In this document: positions 23,569-33,126 of the stretch, piece by piece
How the letters are laid out: every line of letters begins with the position of its first letter
Numbering within the stretch: the first letter of the stretch is position 1
Origin: Litsea cubeba
Taxonomy: Eukaryota; Streptophyta; Magnoliopsida; Laurales; Lauraceae
Direction: 5' to 3'
Assembly (NCBI GenBank): GCA_012931725.1
Contig: CM022953.1
Span: 60,255,889-60,319,888, forward strand
Length of the DNA stretch: 64,000 bases
The notes under the pieces: model-generated
Database searches by the model: none
What the model saw: the letters and a program-made list of their open reading frames with translations, nothing else
Told to the model about the DNA's origin: nothing
Program-made: the position numbers and the translations under genes

Positions 23569-23959
23569 CTCTACCTTGCCTTTGTCTTTCTTTTGTAATG
23601 TTTTTACGTTTCAGCCTTGTAAATATTCTCTCCAATCAATGAAAGTCGAGCTTCTTCACTTATGCGTTTTCTCTTTGCATCTGTCTCTCTTCCATTTCTG
23701 GATGTGCATTGAATGGTATTGAATGCCTTTACCGTGTGGCGTGGCCCTTGAGGTAGAAAGAGTCAAACTGTCAGTGCTGACACTCCGTATTCTGGAGACC
23801 ATAAATAGTAACAAACAAGGTGGCGCAGCTGACGAGGGAATCGGACGGATGTCTCCACGTGGCGCCATAGGGATCGCTGGTCAACAGCCGTGCATCCCCA
23901 GTAACGCGTGGGAGACTTCGCCCTCATAACTTTCTTCGGAGACCGAGTCCTCCTCCTTC

Positions 23960-24606
23960 CTATAAATAGGGATGGCAAGCTCGCCATGGGTGAAGAAAAG
24001 AACATGGCGGTAGGAATCATGTCCGGGAGGTGTCCGAAGTTTCTTGATCCGGGGGGAAACCCTGCGCCGTTGGACGGCTATCCCCGAGGGGGGAAGGCTG
24101 TCGTGGTCTGCGCGCTCTCTGAAGGAAATCCCCGTGGACCACGCGCTCTCTGAACGCGGGTCCACGGCCATCCGTCCCTCGCCAGGCAGAGTGAGGATGC
24201 GCTGCAGGGGGACGGTGGCGCCTTCTCGTCCGACACGGCCCTGTGCGCCCGTCGTACGGCAGGCGGGATCGGGCCTCGCTGGTCCGGGAGGTTTCTTCAA
24301 GCTCTGCCGCTCCCACTGCCCGCCGAGGGTGTGGCAGAGCCCAGCGGGGTCCAGGGCCTCCGACTGGAGGGGCTGTGCGATGCTTTGGTCTGACCAGCCA
24401 GAGTGCATTGCTGCATAGCCCGGTGAAGTTCAGGATCGCTCAGAGCCTCCAGGCAACGATCCGGCCGTCGTGGAGTGAGCGAAGATCGGAGTCTTTCTGT
24501 CACTTTATTTTCTGCTTCATTTTCTGTTTTCAGAGGACTGCGATCCTCCTTCCTGTACTCTTCTTTCTGTTCTGTAGTTCTTGTAACAAAGCAGTTCATA
24601 ATAAAT
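23960..24606 (+). other. Possible second plus-strand transcription unit in the Tat element
   Basis: Another TATAAATAGGG lies at about 23961-23971, followed by an ATG at about 23986 with a 55-codon frame (MGEEKNMAVGIMSGR..), and AATAAA at about 24600-24605. The region is GC-rich and holds a hairpin-forming pair (CCGTGGACC and GGGTCCACGG, 24132-24170) and a repeated GCGCTCTCTGAA. The short frame has no known domain. It may be a non-coding transcript or a remnant of a second antisense ORF. Basis is motifs only. Confidence 0.35.
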
Positions 24607-24892
24607 GAAAAGGAATTTTCTGATTATCCAAGCCGTGTACAGTACTTCTGAGTTCTTTTCTTATTACTTTGCGCTGTTCCGGAATGCTTGGATTTGTGTG
24701 TTTGAATGCTGGAACTGACCTCGGCCGAAAGGGCTGGTTTTAGCCGAGACGAGCTGCATTGTGCCGAGGTGGACCCATTCCGTTGGTCTTGGCTCGGCGG
24801 AGCGAGTTCGGCAGTGGCCTTCTGACGGGTGTATGAACCCGGACTTCAGAAAACTGTCCTTGGCCGGACTGCCTTGAGGGGTTTATGAACCC

Positions 24893-25463
24893 AGACTTTA
24901 GGAAAGGCTGAGTGTAGGAACTGCAGGCCTCTTCCAAGGCGTAGAGCCTGAGTGTCCTAGACACGGGATTTTAGGAAAGGCTGAGTGTAGGAACTCGAGG
25001 CCGTTTCCAAGGCGTGGAGCCTGTGTGCCCTGAGACACGGGATTTTAGGAAAGGCTGAGTGTGTGAACTCGAAGCCATTTCCAAGGCGTGGAGCCTGTGT
25101 GTCCTAGACACGGGATTTTAGGAAAGGCTGAGTGTAAGAACTCGAGGCCGTTTCCAAGGCGTGGAGCCTGTGTGTCCTAGACACGGGATTTTAGGAAAGG
25201 CTGAGTGTAGGAACTCGAGGCCGTTTCCAAGGCGTGGAGCCTGTGTGTCCTAGACACGGGATTCTAGGAAAGGCTGAGTGTAGGAACTCGAGGCCGTTTC
25301 CAAGGCGTGGAGCCTGTGTGTCCTAGACACGGGATTTTAGGAAAGGCTGAGTGTAAGAACTCGAGGCCGTTTCCAAGGCGTGGAGCCTGTGTGTCCTAGA
25401 CACGGGATTTTAGGAAAGGCTGAGTGTAGGAACTCGAGGCCGTTTCCAAGGCGTGGAGCCTGT
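24893..25463 (+). repeat. Tandem array of a 73 bp unit in the Tat 3' region, about 7.8 copies
   Basis: The unit contains TTTTAGGAAAGGCTGAGTGT, GGAACTCGAGGCCG, TTTCCAAGGCGTGGAGCCTG and TGTGTCCTAGACACGGGA, the last with an inverted repeat (GTGTCCTAGACAC). Copies are almost identical except the first one or two. It lies just after the integrase stop. Tandem arrays in this untranslated region are known in Tat/Ogre elements and can be sources of satellite DNA. Confidence 0.95.
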
Positions 25464-25542
25464 GTTGCCGGAGTCGACCAGAGAGACAGATTGACGACAA
25501 GGCAAAAGCTGCTTTTTATTGATTCTGAAGTTCATTACATCT

Positions 25543-27805
25543 TTAGAAATAGAATTTCTTCAAGTGGGATGCATTCCACGGTCTCGGCAATGGCTTGCCA
25601 TCCAAGTCTTCGAGCTTGTAGGCTGACTTTCCTGCCAGTGAAACTACTCTGAACGGGCCGTGCCAGTTCGGGGCAAGCTTCCCCTCATTTGGTTCTCTGT
25701 CAGCTGGCAGGGTCTTCTTTAAAACGAGCTCTCCCGTGGTGAACCTTCTTTCCTTGACATTTTGATTGTATGCCCTGGCTAACCGCTGCTGATAGTCGGT
25801 TAGTCTCAGGGCTGCAGCTTCTCGTCGTTCGTACCGCTAGCTCCAGCTCCATTGCCAGGTTCGTCTCATTTCGGCCTTGGTCGACCAGCTCTGTCCTCAG
25901 GGTAGGAAGGCCGATTTCCAGGGGAATGACCGCCTCCATACCGTAGGCCAGAGAGAATGGTGTCGCCGAAGTGGACCTCCTTGGAGTTGTTCGATAGGCC
26001 CACAGCACGCTCGGAAGCTCTTCTGTCCATCTGCCCTTTGCCTTGTCCAGTCGCTTCTTCAGGCCGTCCAGGATCACTTTGTTGGAGATTTCTGCCTGGC
26101 CATTACTCTGTGGATATGCCGGGGTGGAGTAATGGTTTCTGATGCCATGCTCTTGGCAGAAATCTCTGAAGGATTTGGAATCGAACTGAGTCCCGTTATC
26201 TGAAATCAGGGTCCGGGGGATGCCGAACCTCGTGAGGATGTTTTTCCAGACGAAGTTCCTGGAGTCCCTGTCCGTGATGGAAGACAACGGTTCAGCCTCT
26301 ATCCACTTGGTGAAGTAGTCCGTAGCCACTATCAGCCATCTTTTGTTCCCTGGAGCTCGGTGAAGGGGCCCCACAATGTCCAGGCCCCATTGAGCGAAGG
26401 GCCATGGACTGGAGAGGGGGCTCAGATCCTGCGCTGGCTGATGGAGGGAGTGGGAGAACTTCTGGCATTTCTCGCATTTTCTGGCGTAGACCTGGGCGTC
26501 CTTCTGCATGTAGGGCCACCAGTAACCCTGGCTGATTGCCCTGTAGGCCAATGAGCGGCCTCCTATATGGCTGCCGCAGATTCCTTCATGGATCTCGTAC
26601 AGGAAGTCGTCCACCTTGGACGGGTGGACGCATTGGAGGTACGGGCCTGTGAAGGACTTCCTGTAGAGTTTGCCTTCTGGAGAGAGCCAAAAGCGGGCTG
26701 CCTTGAGCCTGATCTTGTGGGCTTCAGTCTTGTCCTCGGGGAGCTGGTCATCCTTCAGGTAGGCAACGATTGGATCCATCCAGCTGGAGCCGAGGTCAGC
26801 ACAGAGGACAAGCCGAGATGACTGGAGTTCTAGACTTGACCTTGATACTGACCCGACCTCGATGGTCCTCTTCTTTCCTGCTTCAACAGCGGAGGCCAGG
26901 TTTGCAAGCGCATCTGCGTGCGTGTTGGTATCTCGGGAGATTTGCCTGACCTCGGCTTTCTGGAATTGGGAGAGTAGCTTTTTTGCCAGGGCTAAGTAGG
27001 CCGCCATCCTGTCGTCCCTGGCCTGGTAGTCTCCCGCGAGCTGGCTAGTTACCAGTTGAGAATCGCTGAAGATTTCCAGGTGCTGGGCTCCGAGGACTCG
27101 GGCGCTGTTCAACCCTGCGATCAGTGCTTCGTACTCTGCCTCATTGTTCGTCGCTTTGAAGTCGAGGGTGAAAGCCTGCTCTATGACCAGTCCCTCTGGC
27201 GATTGGAGAACTATGCCGGCGCCAGCTCTCTTGGAGGTGGACGACCCGTCGACGAAGATCCTCCATGCCGAGGTGGGAGACTGCTGGACTTCTGTTTCTG
27301 CTGGCTCTTGCCCTGTGCCCCCCAGTGCCGTGCCGAGCTGGGTCTGAGCCTGGTTGGGGCAGGCGAATTCGACTATGAAGTCTGCCAGAATCTGGGCTTT
27401 GATTGCAGTTCGGGGACGGTACTGTATGTCATACTGCCCCAATTCAACTGCCCACTTTGATATGCGCCCTGAAAAGTTAGCTTTTTTGAACAAGGAACGG
27501 AGTGGGTGCTCCGTGATCACCACAATAGTGTGGGATTGAAAATAATGGGAGAGCTTGCGGGAGGCGGTAACAAGAGCCAACGCAAGCTTCTCCAACAGAA
27601 GGTACCTGGTCTCGGCATCGAGCAGGGTCTTGCTCGTGTAATAGATCGGCTTTTGAACTCCCTCGTCCTCCCTGATGAGGACGGAGCTCACTGCGTGATC
27701 CGAGACCGCTAGGTATAAATACAGAATCTCCCCCCGAGTCGGGGTGGAGAGTAATGGGGGTGACATCAAATAAGTTTTGAGTGCGGCCAATGCCTGGTCG
27801 CACTC
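25543..27805 (-). pseudogene. Tat RNase H, archaeal-type RNase H and integrase
   Basis: A 696-codon open frame (25700-27790) holds three domains. Residues 1-140 are the Gypsy RNase H (blocks VSSVLIREDEGVQKPIYYTS and LADFIVEF). Residues 176-300 are a second, archaeal-type RNase H with its four acidic residues D181, E217, D243 and D293. The integrase follows with an HH-CC zinc module (HEGICGSHIGG to CEKCQKF) and the DDE core: D in WGLDIVGP, D in LISDNGTQF, E in SNGQAEISN. At about 25830-25845 the frame slips: the conserved tail (YQQRLARAYN to LKKFYF) continues in another frame and ends with a stop at 25543-25545. Integrase inserts the DNA copy and leaves the 5 bp duplication seen at both ends. 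Confidence 0.9.
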
Positions 27806-28890
27806 GGGGGGTCCATTGGAACTTCAAATTTTTCCTTAAAAGCTGGAAAAAAGGCCTGCACTTATCTGATGAGCGGCTGATGAAGCGATTGAGTGCGGCG
27901 GCCATTCCCGTAAGCTTTTGAACTTCCTTTGTGGTGGAGGGACTCTGGATGTCCTGGATGGCAGTGATCTGGTCTGGATTGGCCTCTATCCCCCTCCGCG
28001 TCACCAAGCTGCCGAGAAACTTGCCAGAGGCTACGCCGAAGGCGCACTTGGAAGCGTTGAGCTTGAGCTTGTAGGCGCGAAGGATGTCAAAGACTTGGCC
28101 GAGATCTACCAGATGGTCGCTGGAGCGCACAGATTTGACGACCATGTCGTCGATATACACCTCCACCGTTTGGCCGAGCTGGGCCTGGAACATCTTCGTG
28201 ACGAGGCGCTGATAGGTTGCCCCCGCGTTCTTCAGCCCGAAGGGCATTACTTTGTAGCAGTAAGTGCCGCGGGGGGTGATGAATGATGTTTTCTCCTCGT
28301 CGGGCCCATAGAGAGGGATCTGATGATAGCCTCGGTAGGCGTCGAGGAAGCTCATTCGGTCATGGCCAGCGGTGGCGTCAATCAGTTGGTCGATCTTCGG
28401 GAGGGGGAAACTGTCCTTAGGGCAAGCCCTGTTCAGGTCGGTGAAGTCTACGCACACCCTCCACTTTCCAGTTTTCTTCTTGACGACCACCGTGTTGGCC
28501 AGCCATACCGGGTACTGGACTTCCCGGATGGCCCCTGCTTTTAGCAGGTTGTCGACCTCTTCCACGACCGCATCTGTCTGCTGCAGCCCGGTTCTGCGGG
28601 CCCTCTGCACTACTGGCTTGTGGTCGGGGTCGACGTTGAGCTTGTGGCACATAACCTCGGGGTCGACCCCGGGCATCTCACTTGGGTTCCAAGCGAAGAC
28701 GTCCACATTCTGCATCAAGAACCGAGAGAGTTCGGCCCTTTCTTCGCCCGACAGCTGGGTGCCGATCAGGAAGAAACGGTCTGGGTCTGCCGGGTCTAGC
28801 CTGACCTCGGCTAGGTCCTCGATGCTCTTCTTCTCAGGGTCCCTGCCGATCTCATCGAGGCCCTTTTCGAATTCGGCCAGGTTAACCGCG
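27477..28890 (-). pseudogene. Tat reverse transcriptase, frame-shifted at its end
   Basis: Conserved pol sequence in this frame (LAEFEKGLDEIGRDPE) begins right at the gag stop, so pol continues directly from gag in another frame. The RT has the blocks WLANTVVVKKKTGKWRVCVD, FPLPKIDQLID, MPFGLKNAGATYQR and the catalytic YIDDM, whose two Asp codons are 28146-28151. The frame fails at a run of six C (read on the minus strand, about 27806-27811). With five C the frame would run into the RNase H frame that follows. Either the element is mutated or the run was miscalled. RT copies the element RNA into DNA in cytoplasmic particles. Confidence 0.88.
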
Positions 28891-31296
28891 CTCTGGCTCC
28901 TTTACTGCTGGAACTGCGGCCAACACGCACTGCCTGGCCTGCTGCTGGTCTCCCTTCACTGTGACTACCTCCATCTTGCCTTCCTCGTTCTCATGGACGA
29001 ACTTCAGCTTTTGGTGGAAGGAAGAGGGAACTGCCTCTAGCTTGTGGAGCCACGTCCTGCCCAGAATGACATTGTAGGGGGAAGGGGCATCCACAACCAG
29101 AGAGTCGGCTGTCACGGAGGCTCCGCCAACTTGGGTTTCCAAGGTGATTCTACCCTTGGGGTAGACTGGTGTCGCGGACAACCCTAGCAGAGGTGCACGA
29201 ACCTCCGTGAGGTCTGCTTCGGAGAGTTTCATCCGTTTGAAGCAGTCGTAGTAGAGGACCTCGGAGGAGCTGCCGGAGTCGACGAGGATCCTCTTCACGG
29301 TGAAGTCTCTCAACTTCATGGTGAGGAGCAGGGGGTCGTTGTGAGGGACCTGGACTCCCTCTAGATCTCGATCCGAGAACGAGATAGCTGGTTTGTCGCG
29401 GCGGGCTTTCTTGGATGCCGGGGCGAGGTCGGCTTTCATCACTTCTTTCTCGTGCGAAGCCCGCCTGGCTTCGGCACGGGTCTGAGAGCTTCCCCGGGAC
29501 GAGGAAGCGGGAGCTGAGGACGCCAGATGGATCACGTTGATGATCTTCTCTGAGTCCTCGCTGTCTGGAGCCTGGGCTGCGTTCTGGTGAACCCGGCCCT
29601 CGCTGCCACCGGCATCGCCGGCCTTGACGAACTCTTGGATGTGGCCCTGTTCGGCCAGCTTCTCTAGATACCCCTGCAAGGTCCTGCATTCTCCAGTCCT
29701 GTGCCCGTTGCCCTTATGGAAGGCGCAGTAGAGCTTGCTCCGGGAGCCTTCGGTGGGTTCACTCTTCAGGGGCGGAGGGTACTTGAAGAACGGCTCGGAC
29801 TTGATCTTGGCCAGGATGCGGTAGATCGGCTCCTTGAAGACGACATTGACGCTCTGACCGGCGCTGGAGGGAGGTCTGGGCTTCCAATTGCCCCCAGACC
29901 TGGACGACGAAGGCTTCGCCGAGCTGGAGGCCCAGTCCCGCTTGGACTCCTGCTTCTGGGAGGGCCTCCCGCCTCTTTGCCGAGGCTGGCTATTCTTCTG
30001 TTCGGGCTCCGGATGCCCGTCCTGATCCTTAGCTCGGATCTCATCTTCTTCCCGGGCGATGAAGCGCTTCACCCGGGACATTAACTCTGACATGGACTCT
30101 GGGGTGTCCCCGGCCAAGTCCTTCCGCAGGTCGCTGCCGGGGATCAGGGCATGCTGGAAGGCGTAGATGGATATCCCCTCCCTTGCGCCCTCGATCTGGC
30201 TGTAGATCGCCCAGAATCGGTGGGTGAACTTGGCGAGAGTTTCGCCCTGCTTCATTCTCAGGGCGATGAGGTCCCCTTCCTTCTTGGGGACGACGGTGTA
30301 TGCTTGGAACTTCTTCAGGAAGGAGAGCTGGAGCTCCTTCCAACTGGGAATCGACTGCTCTGGGAGAGAGCAAAACCACTTCAGGGGGAGGTCGCCCAAA
30401 CTGGAGGAGAAGATCTTGCAGTTTAGGTGACCCTCATTTCCCCAGATAGACATCTTCTGGGAGAAGTGTCGGAGGTGTGCAGATGGATCTGACAGTCCGT
30501 CGTAGGGGACGAACCGCGGGACGGAGAACTTCCTGGGCAAGGGGGTGCGCTCGATTTCCTTCGTGAAGGGAGAGCCCCCGAGGTCAGTGTGACCGCAGAG
30601 CTGCTTCTGGTCCCGCATGTCCAGGTTGTGCTGGAGAGCCCGCCTGACACGTTTGTCGAACCACTCCTGCTCGTCGTCCTCCTCTGGAGTCTGAACTCTG
30701 GACTTTCGCTTGGGGTGGCTCGGATTGCGATGGCTATGAGTTCGGCCATCGCGACTATGGTGACTCCGGCTGTTGCTCGAGCCTTCGTCACGAATCTGGC
30801 CCCGTTTCTGGTCCAGATGATGTCTGAGGTCCTCACGAGGAGGCTGGGCTGCCTTGCTGGGAGCGCCCTTCTTTTTCCCTTGGGGCTCAGAGACCTCCCT
30901 CAAGGAGGCAGTTTGCACTGCCCTCAGCTGCTGCTGGAGCTCGCGAATCATCCGCTTTTGCTTCTGGAGTTGCTTCTGGAGGAGGGCAGCCTCGGGAACC
31001 TCTCCGGGGGGTTGAGCGTGGCGCGTTTCCCCCACGGCCACGGCTTTGTCCTTCCGGGGACGCTGATGCTGACGCTCATCGCGTCCGGGTGGCGGGACCT
31101 CGTCCGCTGGGGGTGAGGCCTCGATTCCCCCTTGAAAAGGGATCTCGACAAAGAGTTGGGAGCCCAGGCGGCCCTCGCCTGCAGTCGTGCCATCTGCCGC
31201 GCGGGGCTGCCCCTGAGGAGGGACTTCCGTTGGCGGTGGTGGCAGCTCAAGCGCTGCTCTTGAAGATTCTACGCCCTTCTTAGCTTTCGGAGGCAT
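28882..31296 (-). CDS. Tat gag-protease polyprotein
   Basis: An 804-codon frame starting MPPKAKKGVESS. The frame stays open for 39 more codons upstream into the primer site and LTR, but the first good ATG is at 31294-31296. Domains: a Pro/Glu/Arg-rich N terminus with a coiled coil (about residues 120-155), a charged Arg/His-rich stretch, the retrotransposon gag (capsid) domain at about 261-412, a Cys-His zinc motif CAFHKGNGHRTGEC at about 523-536, and an aspartic protease with the active site DSGSSS at about 671-676 and ILGRTWL near 735. Gag packages element RNA; the protease cuts the polyprotein. It ends with TAA at 28882. The RT frame overlaps this end in the +1 frame, so pol would need frameshifting or a repair of the frame. 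Confidence 0.9.
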   Translation of the reverse strand: MPPKAKKGVESSRAALELPPPPTEVPPQGQPRAADGTTAGEGRLGSQLFVEIPFQGGIEASPPADEVPPPGRDERQHQRPRKDKAVAVGETRHAQPPGEVPEAALLQKQLQKQKRMIRELQQQLRAVQTASLREVSEPQGKKKGAPSKAAQPPREDLRHHLDQKRGQIRDEGSSNSRSHHSRDGRTHSHRNPSHPKRKSRVQTPEEDDEQEWFDKRVRRALQHNLDMRDQKQLCGHTDLGGSPFTKEIERTPLPRKFSVPRFVPYDGLSDPSAHLRHFSQKMSIWGNEGHLNCKIFSSSLGDLPLKWFCSLPEQSIPSWKELQLSFLKKFQAYTVVPKKEGDLIALRMKQGETLAKFTHRFWAIYSQIEGAREGISIYAFQHALIPGSDLRKDLAGDTPESMSELMSRVKRFIAREEDEIRAKDQDGHPEPEQKNSQPRQRGGRPSQKQESKRDWASSSAKPSSSRSGGNWKPRPPSSAGQSVNVVFKEPIYRILAKIKSEPFFKYPPPLKSEPTEGSRSKLYCAFHKGNGHRTGECRTLQGYLEKLAEQGHIQEFVKAGDAGGSEGRVHQNAAQAPDSEDSEKIINVIHLASSAPASSSRGSSQTRAEARRASHEKEVMKADLAPASKKARRDKPAISFSDRDLEGVQVPHNDPLLLTMKLRDFTVKRILVDSGSSSEVLYYDCFKRMKLSEADLTEVRAPLLGLSATPVYPKGRITLETQVGGASVTADSLVVDAPSPYNVILGRTWLHKLEAVPSSFHQKLKFVHENEEGKMEVVTVKGDQQQARQCVLAAVPAVKEPERG

Positions 31297-31365
31297 GGCT
31301 TCTGAAAGGATGAGGTTAGGAAGATTGGGAAGGTTTTGAGAGGTTTGGATGGCTGGGTTATTTCT

Positions 31366-31383
31366 TTCCCACAGACGGCGCCA
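31366..31383 (-). other. Primer binding site of the Tat element
   Basis: Two bases inside the 5' LTR the minus strand reads TGGCGCCGTCTGTGGGAA. TGGCGCC is the usual start of the primer site in Tat/Athila-type elements and must pair with the 3' end of a host tRNA. I did not assign the tRNA. Confidence 0.8.
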
Positions 31384-31385
31384 AT

Positions 31386-32321
31386 TGTAGGTGCAGAAAA
31401 TTATGACCCACAATAAGAGGGTGCCTTATAGGACTTATCCGAGAAGATGATGGTGTCTGGAATGTCTGGAATGTCTGGATGCCGCCCGGAAGCCTGGAAG
31501 GGAAAAACAAACAGTCAGAGGACCCTGGCCTGGGTGGCGCAAGGCTCTCCGATGCCAAAGTCAGTATGGGAACTGGAACAATGGAAGGAGAGGAGGAAGA
31601 GAGACAGAGTAACGGCTCTGGTGTGGAAAAATGGCGTACCTTAGATGGTGGCATGAATCTCTATTTATAGAGTGTGGAACGTATCTTTGGAAGATATTGT
31701 GGTGTGGGTCCCACGATTGGACTGGGAAGTCACTATCAGCCCACATTGCATTAATTGTGGTCCAATCCAGCCCACTATGCATTAAATGCCCGTCGGGTCA
31801 GCCCACATCGCATTTAATGCACATCTTGTTGGGCCAGATCCTGTTGGGCGCCTTTGGCGGTAGGAGTACCAGCGGATCTGCCCTCGGGCCCTGCCCTGAT
31901 GTGGCTTCAGCCGCTGGATGGGACTCTGTCAGGGATCTGGCGAAGATCGTGGGCGGCTGGATGTCGCGTCTGTCCCACCAGCGCGTGTCCCTATCCCTCC
32001 ACGTGCCTGACGACGTGGGGGATGAAGGGTACACGGGAATGTTCTCTCTTGCTTCGGCTTCTGTCTCGGCTTCCTTAGCCGAGATGGAACTTTCTGCCGA
32101 GGTGGTACCCGTGGTGGTGCTCCTTGCCGAGATGACGTCCGAAGTGGGCCAGTTCGGCGCTAAGGCCCGGAGCTGTCCGACTTCGGCCGGACCTCCTGTC
32201 CTGGTAGCCAGGACGAGCCTGGTGTCACGTGGATGGCGCGAGGATGGCACGTGAGAATGCTTAACTTGATCTGATGGCTGTGATTAACTTAATCCTGTGG
32301 TTCGGGAAATCTCCCCACACA
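31386..32321 (-). repeat. 5' LTR of the Tat element
   Basis: In element orientation this is the upstream LTR, running from 32321 down to 31386 (TG at one end and CA at the other). It carries the promoter (TATA at 31662-31669) and adjoins the primer site. It differs from the other LTR at only two positions that I can see (about 31847 and 32090). Confidence 0.95.
31662..31669 (-). promoter_or_regulatory. TATA box of the Tat 5' LTR
   Basis: The minus strand reads CTCTATAAATAGAG here, the only good TATA box in the LTR. Transcription would start roughly 30 bp downstream (near 31630). Basis: motif and position. Confidence 0.7.
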
Positions 32322-32326
32322 CTATC

Positions 32327-33126
32327 ATTTTTATCAGGCTCTTTTTTTTTATTGCCTGCCTACACTACCATCAGGATCTCATATAAACTAACATGACCGA
32401 CTATTTAATGGCCAGAGTTAATGGTTAAAATCGACCGTATCATTTCCGTTCCCGTTATTTTTAAAAAAATAAATAAATCAAATATTGCAACTATCAAAAT
32501 AGCAAAAAGAAAGAAAGAAAAAAAAAAGTAATCCACACCTGTTTAAAAAAGGAGCAAGAACCCATTTATCCATAAGAAGTGTTATCTTTTCAGATGAGAG
32601 CTTTCGGAATCAATAAGGAATCTCTAATTTGTAATGAATGCCTTTTTGTGGTGTCCATATTTCTTTTCCAGCATTTCTTAATGGATTGATGAAAAAACAA
32701 ATCTCTTCCCAAGTTTACCTTCCATACTTTTCCAATATACTTTTTTTAAAACTTTTTTTGAATTGTATTTTATTTTTTATTTATAGTAACCATCTTTCAC
32801 GAATTCTCAGGAGACTTCTATCCCTACATAAAGAAAGAGAAAGAGAGGTGAGCAAATTTATAATTCCAAACAAAACTTACTGCATGCTTTAATACCAAAG
32901 AGCAGCTAACGCACAAATCTTATATCACACACACACCTATATATATATATAATATAAATTTACAATGCTTTATACACAACAAAACGAAATTACAATAATT
33001 AAGACATAGACATCATGTTCGTTTAAAAAAAAAAAGTATATACATCATGTTGCTTACCAGAAAGGATGAAGTGTTTTCTATAACTTGTATATTTTCATAT
33101 ATTCTGGGACTATACCTAGATGCATA
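32327..33126. other. AT-rich spacer with simple repeats
   Basis: Contains A/T homopolymers, a GAAA run (32505-32528) and a (TA)n tract at 32937-32958. No supported gene. Confidence 0.4.

Larger units (their letters stand above)
19605..32321 (-). mobile_element. Complete Ty3/Gypsy retrotransposon, Tat lineage
   Basis: A 12.7 kb element bounded by two 936 bp LTRs that start TGTAGGTGCAG and end CCCCACACA, with a perfect 5 bp target duplication CTATC (19600-19604 and 32322-32326). Coding order on the minus strand is gag-protease, RT, RNase H, a second (archaeal-type) RNase H, integrase. The second RNase H is the mark of the Tat (Ogre/Retand) lineage. Between integrase and the 3' LTR lie a 73 bp tandem array and a spliced gene on the opposite strand, also typical of Tat. 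I see only two base differences between the LTRs, so the insertion is recent. Frameshifts in pol mean that, as read, it needs help from other copies. The element is clearly more GC-rich than its flanks. Confidence 0.97.

Noticed and set aside
29701..31116. Long plus-strand ORFs opposite the Tat gag
   Set aside because: GC-rich antisense shadows of the gag frame; no independent signals, unlike the spliced antisense gene at 21108-23568.
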